The notes under the pieces: generated by a model
What the model saw: the letters and a program-made list of their open reading frames with translations, nothing else
The model's database searches: none
Told to the model about the DNA's origin: nothing
Shown: positions 1 through 10,184 of the stretch, piece after piece
How the letters are laid out: each line of letters begins with the position of its first letter
Position numbering within the stretch: the first letter of the stretch is position 1
Position numbers and translations under genes: made by a program
DNA from: Spirochaetia bacterium
GTDB lineage: Bacteria > Spirochaetota > Spirochaetia > JABMQR01
DNA length: 46,382 nucleotides
Direction of reading: 5' to 3'
Assembly (NCBI GenBank): GCA_021736525.1
Contig: JAIPFR010000004.1
Span: forward strand, 1-46,382

Positions 1-2529
1 GGCTGTCCGCCTGATGAAATCGAAGCCATCTGTACCTATATGCTGGCGGAAAAAGGGATCGATACCTATGTCAAGCTCAACCCGACGCTTCTTGGCTATG
101 ATGCTGTCCGCGAAGCCCTCGACGGCCTTGGCTTTACCTATACGCATCTGAACAGAAACTCATTCGATCATGATTTGCAGTATGCCGATGCGGTGGCTAT
201 GCTGAAGCGGCTTGCAAGCCTGGCTGAAGAAATGGGAAGGGGGTTCGGCATCAAGCTTTCCAATACCCTTGGTACCGTAAATGATCAGGGAGTTCTCCCC
301 GGAACGGAAATGTATATGTCTGGACGGGCGCTCTTTCCCCTTACTATACGCCTGGCAGCACGTCTTTCGCGTGAATTCGGTGGAACCCTGCCCATCTCCT
401 ATTCGGGGGGGGCAAGTGCATCAAATATCGGGAAAATATTTGAAATCGGTATAAAACCTATAACCGCTGCAACTGATCTGCTGAAGCCGGGCGGATACGG
501 GAGACTCGGGGTCATGGCTGATATCTGTGATAATTCCGGTTCAGATGCGTGGCTGATGATGAAAATCGATGTGGATAAACTGGAGCTTTTTGCTGCTGAA
601 ACGCAAGAGGATCCGGAATATCAGAAAGATAAGCGCGGATATGATTCAGTCTCAGTTCCTGGAAAGCTCCCGATTATCGACTGCTATATTGCTCCCTGCG
701 TTCAGGCTTGTCCTATCCATCAGGATGTGCCTGAATATATTCATCTTACTGGAACTGGTCGTTACGCCGAGGCACTTGAACTCATTTATGAAAAAAATCC
801 GTTACCGAACATAACCGGCTATATCTGCGACCATCAGTGTATGTATAACTGTACCCGTATTGACTACGAAGGGCCGGTTGACATTCGTGAGGTTAAGCGT
901 ATAGCTGCGGAGAATGGATTCGAGGAGTACAGAAGAGAAGTCTGGGAAGAGACCGACCATGCCCCGGTGAAGGCTGCGGTTATAGGTGCCGGTCCTGCGG
1001 GACTTGCGGCTGCTTTCTTTCTGGCTCGATCGGGTTTTACCGTTACCGTTTTCGAGCGTGAAGAGCACGCCGGCGGAGTCGTGAAAAATGTTATCCCGGA
1101 ATATAGACTTCCGGCAGCAGCTATTCAGGCTGATATTGATTTTACTGCTGCTCAGGGGGTTGAGTTTATATTTAACACATCTTCTGATGATATAACCATT
1201 AAGAAGCTGAGGTCGGAAGGGTATTCCTATATCCTCTACGGAGTCGGAGCCGAGAAGGATAATCCGCTTCAGCTTGAGGGAGCGGGTGCTGAAAAACGGA
1301 TTATCCCGGCCCTCGAGTTTCTCGGCAAATACAATCGTGAACGAGAATCGCTCAATCCAGGAGAGCATGTCGTAGTTGTGGGCGGGGGAAATACCGCAAT
1401 GGATGGTGCCCGTTCTGCAATGACTCTCCCCGGGGTAAAAAGCGTGAAGGTTCTTTACCGGCGGACAAAAAAGGAAATGCCTGCTGATCTCGAGGAATAT
1501 GACAATGCGGTAAAAGAAGGAGCAGAGTTCCTGTTTCTGGCCAATCCCGAACGTATCGACCAGTCAGGTCGTCTGCTTTGCAGGAAAATGAAACTGGGCG
1601 AGCCTGACGAGAGCGGAAGACAACGGCCGATCCCGACAGACGAAATATTTACCATACAGGCAGATACCATCATTACCGCTATCGGTGAGCATGTTGATGA
1701 ATCCCTTCTAGAGAAGGTGGGTATTCCTCTTGACGTCAGGGGCAGGGCTTCCGTTAATGATGAGACTCTGGAGACTTCCGTTGACGGTGTGTATCTCATA
1801 GGAGATGCACAGACCGGACCCTCAACTATTGTCCGCTGCATTGCCAGTGCACGCAAGGCATCTGAGGCTATATTGGACAAGGAAATAGATCAGGAAGAGG
1901 AAAGTGAGCAGGGTGAAGATATCGACCTGGAGTCGGGAGATGAGCACTCCCATGGCGAAGACCATGACCATGACCATCATGATGAGATTTCAACGGAAGA
2001 TCTGATGCTCGCGGAAGATGCATTTTTCGCGGAAGTCCGTTCCAAGAAAAACAGCTGGAAATTTCCCGCCCCTCACGGAACCGGAGATGGGGAATTTGCA
2101 GCCCACGAAGCCAGCCGATGTCTGGAATGTTCCTATATTTGCAATAAATGCGTGGAAGTATGTCCCAACCGGGCGAACGTTGCCATAGACGTGCGAAGCC
2201 TGAGAATTTTTGATAATCCCTACCAGATTGTTCATATCGACAGCTACTGTAATGAATGCGGGAACTGCGCAACTTTTTGTCCCTGGGAGGGAAAACCGTA
2301 TAAAGATAAGTTAACGATATTCAATTCCAGGAATGATATGGAAAACTCCACTAATCCAGGATTTGCCGTTGGTCCTGAGGGGGAGAATGCTTTTATAAGG
2401 ATCGGGAAGGAAATCATAGAGATGCCCTTGGATAATGGCTATCCGCAGGGCGATTTGGACCTGGAAGTTGCCGAGTTGATCCAGCTCATTATCAATGATT
2501 ATGCCTATCTGTTTTCCTCAGCTCGGTGA
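1..2529 (+). CDS. ygfK: YgfK-type putative selenate reductase / FAD-NAD(P) and Fe-S oxidoreductase subunit, 5' truncated by window edge
   Basis: Frame is open from base 1 (GCPPDEIEAICTYMLAEKG...). DHOD-like N-part, GltD-like part with AVIGAGPAGLAAAFFLARSGF and VVVVGGGNTAMDGARSA, Cys-rich motifs CVQACPIHQDVPEYI, CLECSYICNKCVEVCPNRA, CNECGNCATFCPWEGKPYKDKLT. First gene of a Se/purine-type operon. Confidence 0.9.
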   Translation, partial: GCPPDEIEAICTYMLAEKGIDTYVKLNPTLLGYDAVREALDGLGFTYTHLNRNSFDHDLQYADAVAMLKRLASLAEEMGRGFGIKLSNTLGTVNDQGVLPGTEMYMSGRALFPLTIRLAARLSREFGGTLPISYSGGASASNIGKIFEIGIKPITAATDLLKPGGYGRLGVMADICDNSGSDAWLMMKIDVDKLELFAAETQEDPEYQKDKRGYDSVSVPGKLPIIDCYIAPCVQACPIHQDVPEYIHLTGTGRYAEALELIYEKNPLPNITGYICDHQCMYNCTRIDYEGPVDIREVKRIAAENGFEEYRREVWEETDHAPVKAAVIGAGPAGLAAAFFLARSGFTVTVFEREEHAGGVVKNVIPEYRLPAAAIQADIDFTAAQGVEFIFNTSSDDITIKKLRSEGYSYILYGVGAEKDNPLQLEGAGAEKRIIPALEFLGKYNRERESLNPGEHVVVVGGGNTAMDGARSAMTLPGVKSVKVLYRRTKKEMPADLEEYDNAVKEGAEFLFLANPERIDQSGRLLCRKMKLGEPDESGRQRPIPTDEIFTIQADTIITAIGEHVDESLLEKVGIPLDVRGRASVNDETLETSVDGVYLIGDAQTGPSTIVRCIASARKASEAILDKEIDQEEESEQGEDIDLESGDEHSHGEDHDHDHHDEISTEDLMLAEDAFFAEVRSKKNSWKFPAPHGTGDGEFAAHEASRCLECSYICNKCVEVCPNRANVAIDVRSLRIFDNPYQIVHIDSYCNECGNCATFCPWEGKPYKDKLTIFNSRNDMENSTNPGFAVGPEGENAFIRIGKEIIEMPLDNGYPQGDLDLEVAELIQLIINDYAYLFSSAR

Positions 2530-2551
2530 ATAGATACATAGGAGAAATTGT

Positions 2552-3934
2552 ATGGCAGTAACTGTAGTTAAAAATATCGGCAAGGCAATTCTGGATTTCG
2601 GCACGCCCGAAATCCTGTCTGGAGTGGATATAGTTATAACTGATGACCGGATCACCGATATAGGCCCTAATGTCGGCCGCGACGCTTCTGCTGATAAAGT
2701 TATCGATGCCGCCGGCAGTATCGTCCATCCAGGGCTCGTCTGTTCGCATCACCACTATTATTCGGGACTTTCCCGCGGGGTCACGGCGGATATAGGACCC
2801 ACTCCCGATTTTATTTCCACCCTTCAGCAGCTATGGTGGAGAATCGACCGTGCGCTTGATGAAGAGTCAGTCTATTACTCAAGCCTTATCTGCTCGATGG
2901 ATGCAATAAAAGCAGGAACAACATCGGTTATTGATCACCATTCCAGTCCCTCATATATCGGAGGGTCTCTCGATGCTATCCGGCGAGGATTTCTCGAAAC
3001 CGGTCTCCGAGGCATGACCTGCTTCGAAATGACAAATCGAAACGGCGGTGAAGCGGAGCTTGAAAAAGGGCTGGAAGAGAATATCCGTTTTGCAAAACAG
3101 CTTGATGCGGAAAGGAAGTCGGGGGAAAAAATCGAAAACGGCCTGATGGAAGCTTCTATCGGCGGTCATGCTCCGTTCACGATATCTGACCGGGGACTGA
3201 GGCTGATGGCTGAAGCCATGCAGGAGACTGGGCGCGGCATTCATATGCATCTTGCGGAAGATCTTTACGATGTATCAGTATCTCATCATCAATATCGGAA
3301 AGATCTTGTTGTCAGACTCAACGATTTCGGATTGATAAATGACAAGTCAATTCTGGTCCATGGTATTTATCTCTCCCCGGAAGATATTGATATTATTAAC
3401 CGCGCAGATGCGTTTCTCGTCCACAATGCCCGATCAAACATGAACAACCATGTCGGGTACAATACCGAACTGCCTTCATTCAGGAATCTGGCTCTGGGGA
3501 CCGACGGGATTGGGGCAGATATGTTTGAAGAACTGAAATTTGCATATTTTAAGAATCGGGATGCCGGAGGCAGTTTCTGGCCGCCAGACTATGTGAAAGC
3601 CCTCTCGAATGGTAACAGAATTCTTGAGCGGAACTTCCCCGCTGTTGTCAGAAAAGAAGGAAAACCCGCCGAACCGCAGCTGTTCGGTAAACTGAAAAAG
3701 GGGTATAAGGCTGATCTTGTGCTGGCTGACTACATGAGCCCGACACCCTTAACCGATGCTAATTTAGCCGGACATTTAGCCTTCGGGCTCAATTCCAGCA
3801 GTGTTAAAACGGTAGTAATCAATGGCAGGGTGGTTCTGGAAAATCGTCAGTTTCCCTTCGATGCAGAACGTATGTACGACCAGGCGGCGATGCACGCCGA
3901 ACAAGTATGGAAAAGAATGAATTCAATAATCTGA
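2552..3934 (+). CDS. ssnA: SsnA-type amidohydrolase (putative aminohydrolase)
   Basis: Amidohydrolase motifs HPGLVCSHHHYYSGLSRG, HMHLAED, LALGTDGIGADM; position directly after ygfK. Confidence 0.88.
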   Translation: MAVTVVKNIGKAILDFGTPEILSGVDIVITDDRITDIGPNVGRDASADKVIDAAGSIVHPGLVCSHHHYYSGLSRGVTADIGPTPDFISTLQQLWWRIDRALDEESVYYSSLICSMDAIKAGTTSVIDHHSSPSYIGGSLDAIRRGFLETGLRGMTCFEMTNRNGGEAELEKGLEENIRFAKQLDAERKSGEKIENGLMEASIGGHAPFTISDRGLRLMAEAMQETGRGIHMHLAEDLYDVSVSHHQYRKDLVVRLNDFGLINDKSILVHGIYLSPEDIDIINRADAFLVHNARSNMNNHVGYNTELPSFRNLALGTDGIGADMFEELKFAYFKNRDAGGSFWPPDYVKALSNGNRILERNFPAVVRKEGKPAEPQLFGKLKKGYKADLVLADYMSPTPLTDANLAGHLAFGLNSSSVKTVVINGRVVLENRQFPFDAERMYDQAAMHAEQVWKRMNSII

Positions 3935-3947
3935 CAGGTCCTGTCAG
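3931..3947. repeat. Short near-perfect palindrome CTGACAGG-T-CCTGTCAG
   Basis: 8-bp arms with a 1-nt centre, overlapping the ssnA stop codon. Confidence 0.6.
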
Positions 3948-4019
3948 CCGGAATAACAGGGATTGTTCAGGAATAATCCTTATATATAATCGAAATGCAT
4001 TTATTTAGGAGTAAGGAAA

Positions 4020-5234
4020 ATGGAAATGCAAGCAAAAATACGGGAATTAGCTGAAGCTTATCGTGACTACACTGCGGAAAACCTGGCGAAAATGATCCAG
4101 AAAAAGTCCTACAGCAGCAAGGAAGAGGACGTGTGCCGCTTGATTGCAGATTTGTGTCAGGAGGCAGGCTTTGATGAGGTGTATTTTGATGATCTGGGGA
4201 GTGTAGTGGGAAGAGTCGGCAGCGGACCCAGAAAATTAGCTTTTGATGCCCATATTGATACCGTTGAGGTGGGAGATCCCGATCAGTGGAAGTTTGATCC
4301 ATTTTCAGGCGATATTCACGACGGAAGGGTCTGGGGCCGGGGGGCATCAGACCAGAAAGGCGGCGCAGCCTCGATGATTACCGCCGGAAGGATTCTCAAA
4401 GAGCTTGGTTATGATGATGAGTTTTCCGTCTATTTCACCTTTACCGTTATGGAAGAGGATTGCGACGGAATGTGCTGGAAATATCTGATAGAAGAAGAAA
4501 ACCTGGTTCCTGATTTTGTTGTATCTACAGAACCTACCAGTTGCAGGATATATCGCGGCCATCGCGGCAGAATGGAGATGCAGGTTCTTCTGAAAGGGGT
4601 ATCATCCCATGGATCCGCACCTGAGAGGGGAGTCAGTGCAGCCTATAAAGCAGCTAAAGCTGCTTTAGCAATGGAAAAGCTGAACAGCGATCTCCAGCCC
4701 GATTCCGATAATTTCCTTGGGAAAGGAACAATTGTGGTCTCCCAGATCCAGGTGAGCGGGCCGTCTCAATGTGCGGTTCCCGATCAGGCTATGCTCTATC
4801 TGGACCGAAGGCTGACCTGGGGTGAGGATGCGGAACTGGCTATAAACCAGGTAAAAGCCTATATTTCAGAAGCTGTCGGTGAGCCGGAAACCGAAGTTTC
4901 CGTTGAAATGCCTTTTTATTCAAAACGGGGATGGAAGAATACGGAATATGGTCAGGAGCTCTATTTCCCTACCTGGAAATTTCCTGAATCCCATGAGCTG
5001 GTTCAATCCGGAGCCGAAGCCTATCGGAATCTCTTCAGTGAGGAGCCGGTAATAGATAAATGGACCTTTTCTACTAATTGCGTCGCAACTTCAGGCCGGC
5101 ATAATATTCCCGCTATAGGGTTCGGTCCCGGTGATGAAAGCGAGGCCCATGCTCCGAACGAGTCGAACAGAATTGATGATCTTGAAATTTGCTCTGCATT
5201 CTATGCCATGCTGCCGTACAGCCTGAAAAAATAA
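4020..5234 (+). CDS. ygeY: YgeY family selenium metabolism-linked M20 hydrolase
   Basis: M20 motifs LAFDAHIDTVEVGDPDQW, GRGASDQKGG, TFTVMEEDCDG; operon context with ygfK/ssnA. Confidence 0.88.
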   Translation: MEMQAKIRELAEAYRDYTAENLAKMIQKKSYSSKEEDVCRLIADLCQEAGFDEVYFDDLGSVVGRVGSGPRKLAFDAHIDTVEVGDPDQWKFDPFSGDIHDGRVWGRGASDQKGGAASMITAGRILKELGYDDEFSVYFTFTVMEEDCDGMCWKYLIEEENLVPDFVVSTEPTSCRIYRGHRGRMEMQVLLKGVSSHGSAPERGVSAAYKAAKAALAMEKLNSDLQPDSDNFLGKGTIVVSQIQVSGPSQCAVPDQAMLYLDRRLTWGEDAELAINQVKAYISEAVGEPETEVSVEMPFYSKRGWKNTEYGQELYFPTWKFPESHELVQSGAEAYRNLFSEEPVIDKWTFSTNCVATSGRHNIPAIGFGPGDESEAHAPNESNRIDDLEICSAFYAMLPYSLKK

Positions 5235-5286
5235 AGTATTGATGAAAGCCGCCGGCTATGATTACATTTAATCAAGAGGTTTATGT

Positions 5287-7452
5287 ATGCACCAACCAAT
5301 CAATAATGATTTTCTGCAGAAAGCCATCGGCACCCCTGTACGTAGGCTTGATGCCCTGGATAAAGCCAGCGGACGAGCAATATACATAGCAGATATGAAA
5401 TTTGACGGGCTATTGTACGCCAGGATGATTCGGTCCAGCCGGGCACGAGCCCGGCTGCTGCAAGTTGCTGTCCCAGACCTTCCGGAAGGATATTACTTTA
5501 TCAGCAGTAAAGACATACCTGAAGGGGGCGAAAACCGGCTTTACATGATTACGAAAGACTGGCGGGTTTTTGCTGAAGATACGGTCCGCTATATTGGAGA
5601 AACAATCGGGCTTCTTGTTGGGCCAGATCGTAATGTTCTCAGAGATTTGGAGCGGGAGATCGATATCAGCTATGAAGATCTTGAACCGGCATTTACCATA
5701 GATGAGGGATTGGCAGTCAAAGGTGGACCCATACATGGAGAAGACAATATTTTTGCCGAGTACCATCTGAAAAAAGGGGATCCCGACTCCATTTTTTCCG
5801 GTTCATACAGAATAATCGAAGATGAGATACTTACCGGGTTTCAGGAGCATGCCTATATGGAGCCTCAGGGGATGGTTGGTGAGTACAAGAACGGCAAATA
5901 TGTAATAACCGCCTCCTGCCAGTGCCCATATTATATGCGAAAGGCAGTGGCGGGCATACTTGCTGTCGATCAGGAAGACATAGTTGTTTCTCAGGCAATA
6001 ACCGGAGGGGCTTTCGGCGGTAAAGAACATTTTCCCGATGTGATAGCAGGACCATTGGTTGTGGCTGTGCATGTTATCCGCAAGCCTGTCCAGATTGTTT
6101 TTGATCGACATGAAGACATCAGCTTTACTGCCAAAAGGCATCCAAGTCGAACCCGTTTCCGAACCGCTATTGATGAGAACAACCGCATTGTCGGTATGGA
6201 TATTGATATAGCAATCAATGGGGGCGGGTACCAGAGCTGTTCTCACATTGTGCTGCAGCGGGCGATGTTTTCAGTTAACAGTGTCTACGATCTGCCGAAT
6301 ATCCGCATCCGGGGAAGAGCCGTTGCAACCAACACATTCCCCTCAGATGCTTTTCGCGGCTTCGGAGCACCGCAGGGAATCTTTGCCTGTGAAATGCACA
6401 TGTCGCACCTGGCCCGCGCTCTCGGAATGGATGATGCCGAATTCAAGCAGCAGTATTTTGTCCAGACCGGCGGTACTACCGTTACTAACGGAACGATCCA
6501 TGAAGAGGTAAAACTCCCGGAAATGCTTGAAAAAGTACTTAAGGCATCGGGATATACGGAAAAAAATCGCCTGTATGACCGGGAAGGAGCCGCAAAAGCT
6601 GTGGGGATTTCTTTTTACAACCATGGCGGCGGGTTTACCGGTGACGGTGAAAAAGAGATTATTAAGGCCCGGGTGAGGGTTTCCCGGGATCAAAATCATA
6701 AAGTAACCATTTATGTGTCAAATGTTGAAATGGGTCAGGGCTTTCAAACCACTGCCTGTAAAGTGGCCGCCAAAGTTCTCGGCATACCGCTTCAGGATGT
6801 TTTTTTTCAGAATCCGGATACTTCGGTTGTTCCGAATTCCGGTCCGACAGTTGCTTCTCGTTCCATGATGATTGTTGGAAAGCTGGTTGAACGGGCTGCA
6901 CGTCAATTAAAGAATACCTGGAATGATCAGGGAGCAGTCGAGGCAGAGGAAGACTATGTACAGCCTCCGGGAATTGAGTGGAACAGTACCACCTTTCAGG
7001 GCGATGCCTATCCTGCTTTCGGTTGGGGGATCTGTGCTGTTGAGGTAGCGGTTGACCCTGCAACGGCGGAAGTGGAAACGAAAGGAATATGGACCGTGCA
7101 TGATATCGGAGTTCCCATTGATGACCTCATTGTTCATGGCCAGGTGCACGGCGGAGTAATTCAAGCTCTCGGTTACGGCAGCCTGGAGAAACTGGAAGTG
7201 AAAAATGGTGCTTTTCTGCAGAACACTTTTGCAGATTATATCATACCTACGACAATGGATTTTCCTGCTGTAGAAAGTGATCTGGTAGAAAATCCCTATG
7301 AGTACGGTCCTTTCGGGGCGAAAGGCATGGGAGAACTGGTATTTGATGGTGCGGCGGCAGCCTACGCTGCGGCTGTGCAGAAGGCTGTAGATCGTAACAT
7401 TTGCAGTATTCCCGTTAATCCGGAATTAATCATGAAGTTAAGGCAGGCATGA
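5287..7452 (+). CDS. xdhA: Xanthine dehydrogenase-type molybdenum-binding subunit (XdhA-like)
   Basis: GTPVRRLDALDKASGRAIYIADM, GGAFGGKE, AFRGFGAPQ, GPFGAKGMGELVFDGAAAA (active-site Glu motif). Confidence 0.9.
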   Translation: MHQPINNDFLQKAIGTPVRRLDALDKASGRAIYIADMKFDGLLYARMIRSSRARARLLQVAVPDLPEGYYFISSKDIPEGGENRLYMITKDWRVFAEDTVRYIGETIGLLVGPDRNVLRDLEREIDISYEDLEPAFTIDEGLAVKGGPIHGEDNIFAEYHLKKGDPDSIFSGSYRIIEDEILTGFQEHAYMEPQGMVGEYKNGKYVITASCQCPYYMRKAVAGILAVDQEDIVVSQAITGGAFGGKEHFPDVIAGPLVVAVHVIRKPVQIVFDRHEDISFTAKRHPSRTRFRTAIDENNRIVGMDIDIAINGGGYQSCSHIVLQRAMFSVNSVYDLPNIRIRGRAVATNTFPSDAFRGFGAPQGIFACEMHMSHLARALGMDDAEFKQQYFVQTGGTTVTNGTIHEEVKLPEMLEKVLKASGYTEKNRLYDREGAAKAVGISFYNHGGGFTGDGEKEIIKARVRVSRDQNHKVTIYVSNVEMGQGFQTTACKVAAKVLGIPLQDVFFQNPDTSVVPNSGPTVASRSMMIVGKLVERAARQLKNTWNDQGAVEAEEDYVQPPGIEWNSTTFQGDAYPAFGWGICAVEVAVDPATAEVETKGIWTVHDIGVPIDDLIVHGQVHGGVIQALGYGSLEKLEVKNGAFLQNTFADYIIPTTMDFPAVESDLVENPYEYGPFGAKGMGELVFDGAAAAYAAAVQKAVDRNICSIPVNPELIMKLRQA

Positions 7453-7453
7453 A

Positions 7454-7936
7454 ATGCAGCATATAACATTTATTCTGAATGGAGAAAAACAGGTTGTGAA
7501 CGCTGATCCATCAAGCAGACTGCTTGATATCCTGCGTGACACCCTCGGTATGACAGCTGTTAAAGAAGGCTGCGGCGAAGGTGAATGCGGAGCCTGTTCA
7601 GTCCTGAAGGACGGCAAGCTCGTCAATTCATGTATCGTACCTATGGGAAGTGTGCAAGGTGCCGAAATAACCACCCTGGAAGGGCTGCGAGACACTGCGG
7701 AAGGTGAGAATATAATTTCAGCCTATTCTGACAGCGGTGCAGTGCAGTGCGGTTTCTGTACTCCCGGCATGGTAATGGCAGCGGCTGCTCTTCTGAGGGA
7801 GAATCCGGAACCTGACGAGCAGGAGATCAGAGAAGCTCTTTCAGGAAACTTATGCCGTTGTACTGGATACAATTTGCTGGTAAAAGGCGTTACTCTGGCC
7901 TCAGAACGTGGGAAGGAGAAAGGTATATGGCAGTAA
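7454..7936 (+). CDS. xdhC: Xanthine dehydrogenase-type [2Fe-2S]x2 subunit
   Basis: Canonical cysteine set intact: [39 protein letters not shown]. Confidence 0.92.
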   Translation: MQHITFILNGEKQVVNADPSSRLLDILRDTLGMTAVKEGCGEGECGACSVLKDGKLVNSCIVPMGSVQGAEITTLEGLRDTAEGENIISAYSDSGAVQCGFCTPGMVMAAAALLRENPEPDEQEIREALSGNLCRCTGYNLLVKGVTLASERGKEKGIWQ

Positions 7937-8781
7937 GTTATGTTCCTGCAACATTTGAAGAGGCCGTTCGGATTCGTCGGGAAACCGGAGCAGTTCCTGT
8001 TGCCGGGGGAACAGACTTGATGGTTCGTTACCGGAGTCCGGCAGGCACCCTTCCGGATTTCCCCTGGCCGGTAATGTTTATCAGCGGCCTGAAAGAGATG
8101 AAAGGGCTGTTTCTGGAAGGGGTTGAGCTGGTAATAAAGGCAGGAACCGAACTGGCAGTAATAGAACATTCTGAAATTGTACACCCGGTTCTGCGGGAAG
8201 CTGTACGTCAGATGGCTGCTCCAGCGTTGAGAAATCTTGGCACTCTGTCAGGAAATATCTGCAATGCTTCTCCTGCTGGAGATGCCGTCTGTGTTTTGTA
8301 TGCTCTTGGGGCGGAAGTAGAGCTGACCTCTTCCAGCCGGATGCGCCGGATGCCCATTGAGCACTTCATAACCGGACCCGGCAGAACTGTCCTGAAGGGT
8401 GACGAGCTTATGACTGCCGTCAGGATACCACTCCATTCTGAGTCAGCTTCTTTTTACAGAAAAGTCGGTACGCGCAAGGCAAATGCGCTCAGCAAGCTCT
8501 CCTGTACCGGGTTTATTACCGTTACAGAGAATCGCATAGCCGATATGCGGCTTGCACTCGGTGCCGTCGGACCCGTGGTCGTCCGTTCAGCTGAACTCGA
8601 GTCCCAATGTATTGGCATGGACTTGAATCATTTCAGAAATTACAAGCCAGACCTGAGGAAACAGTTTGCTGAACGGGTTAAACCGATCGATGATCAACGC
8701 TCAACCGCTGAATACCGGAAGGAGACAACTCTCAACTTGATTGATGAGTTTTTTATGCTGATAGAAAAGGAGCTTTCCTGA
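7927..8781 (+). CDS. xdhB: Xanthine dehydrogenase-type FAD-binding subunit
   Basis: Starts at ATG 7927 ([16 protein letters not shown]) overlapping the previous stop; [13 protein letters not shown] and [21 protein letters not shown]-binding motifs. Confidence 0.88.
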   Translation: MAVSYVPATFEEAVRIRRETGAVPVAGGTDLMVRYRSPAGTLPDFPWPVMFISGLKEMKGLFLEGVELVIKAGTELAVIEHSEIVHPVLREAVRQMAAPALRNLGTLSGNICNASPAGDAVCVLYALGAEVELTSSSRMRRMPIEHFITGPGRTVLKGDELMTAVRIPLHSESASFYRKVGTRKANALSKLSCTGFITVTENRIADMRLALGAVGPVVVRSAELESQCIGMDLNHFRNYKPDLRKQFAERVKPIDDQRSTAEYRKETTLNLIDEFFMLIEKELS

Positions 8782-10154
8782 TGTCTGCAATATTATTGAA
8801 GAATATATACCGGCTGATGACTTCCGCCGATGCTCCCGGTCTTACGGGGTATGATATGTTTATAAAGGACGGGATTGTTGCGGAAGTTGCCGAAACTATT
8901 GATAAGCCGCAAGGATGCTGCCGAACCATAGACTGTTCTCACCATGTAGTGATTCCCGGACTGGTTAACACCCACCATCATTTTTATCAGACTTTAACGC
9001 GAAATTTGCCGGCAGTTCAGGATGCAAAGCTTTTTGACTGGCTGGTCTATCTGTATGATATATGGAAGCATATTGATGCTGATGCCGTCTATTATTCTTC
9101 CATGCTGGCAATGGGGGAACTGCTCAAGACCGGCTGTACCGCGGCGGCCGACCATCATTATCTCTATCCCTCCGCATTTGACGGTGACATTATGGAACTT
9201 CAGTTTCAGGCTGCTGATACCTTGGGAATGCGTTTCAGCCCTACACGAGGTTCCATGTCACTGGGGAAAAAGGATGGCGGTCTTCCTCCGGACAGCGTAG
9301 TGCAGACTGAGGATGAGATTCTGCGTGACAGCCAACGGGTAATAGAGAAGTATCATGATCCAGCACCCGATGCCATGCGGAAAATTATTCTTGCGCCCTG
9401 CAGCCCGTTCAGCGTTTCCAAGGATTTGATGAAGGAGTCGGTACGTCTGGCCAGAGAGTATGGAGTGCGCCTGCATACCCATCTTGCCGAGACCGAAGAT
9501 GAGAACGATTTCTGCCTTGAATCCTATGGTAAAAGGCCGCTGGCTTTAATGGAGGAGTGCGACTTTCTGGGACCGGATGTCTATTACGCTCATGGAATTC
9601 ACTTTAATGATGCCGAGTTGAGACAGCTGGCTGCAACCGGAACTTCTGTTGCCCACTGCCCCTCCTCAAATATGCGTCTTGGATCAGGTATCTGCCGGGT
9701 GAGGGAGATGATAGATATGGGAATTCCGGTATCGCTGGCTGTAGATGGGTCGGCATCGAATGATTCCTCAGATATGCTCGGGGAAGCGCGAAATGCGCTT
9801 CTTCTGCAGCGTGTGCGGTATGGAAGCAGTGGGATACGGGTACCGGAAGTCTTCGAGATTGCTTCCCCGAATGGAGCAGCGATGCTGGGTTTTACGAGAT
9901 CCGGGAAGCTTGAACCGGGCTTCAGTGCCGATGCGGCAATTTTTGATGTAAGCGGCTTCGAGTATGCCGGCTCCCATTCTGATCCGCTGGCAGCCTTGCT
10001 TTTTACCGGATATAATCATGAGGCCCTTTATACCATTGTAAATGGCAGGATAGTGGTGGAAAATGGACATTTGCTGGGAGTTGATGAAGCCTTGCTGGCA
10101 GAAAAAGGTAATAAAGCCGCAGTTCGTCTTCTTCAGGCGGCCGGGCTGATGTAG
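8781..10154 (+). CDS. Amidohydrolase, 8-oxoguanine / guanine deaminase-like
   Basis: VIPGLVNTHHHFYQTLTRNLPAVQDAKLFDWLVYLYDIW, HTHLAETEDE, AVDGSASNDSSDM motifs typical of 8-oxoguanine deaminase / AtzB-like aminohydrolases. Confidence 0.82.
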   Translation: MSAILLKNIYRLMTSADAPGLTGYDMFIKDGIVAEVAETIDKPQGCCRTIDCSHHVVIPGLVNTHHHFYQTLTRNLPAVQDAKLFDWLVYLYDIWKHIDADAVYYSSMLAMGELLKTGCTAAADHHYLYPSAFDGDIMELQFQAADTLGMRFSPTRGSMSLGKKDGGLPPDSVVQTEDEILRDSQRVIEKYHDPAPDAMRKIILAPCSPFSVSKDLMKESVRLAREYGVRLHTHLAETEDENDFCLESYGKRPLALMEECDFLGPDVYYAHGIHFNDAELRQLAATGTSVAHCPSSNMRLGSGICRVREMIDMGIPVSLAVDGSASNDSSDMLGEARNALLLQRVRYGSSGIRVPEVFEIASPNGAAMLGFTRSGKLEPGFSADAAIFDVSGFEYAGSHSDPLAALLFTGYNHEALYTIVNGRIVVENGHLLGVDEALLAEKGNKAAVRLLQAAGLM

Positions 10155-10184
10155 ATCCGGCTCTGCCGGCAGGAGGTACAGAGT

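Noticed and set aside
802-2272. Antisense ORFs (802-1368, 1455-1880, 1868-2272, 1990-2235) opposite ygfK
   Set aside because: Low-complexity, non-family translations on the opposite strand of a clearly coding gene; typical shadow ORFs.
5287-7452. Possible selenocysteine (in-frame TGA) in the molybdenum hydroxylases
   Set aside because: ORFs are uninterrupted with canonical motifs; selenium in this enzyme class is a labile cofactor, not Sec.
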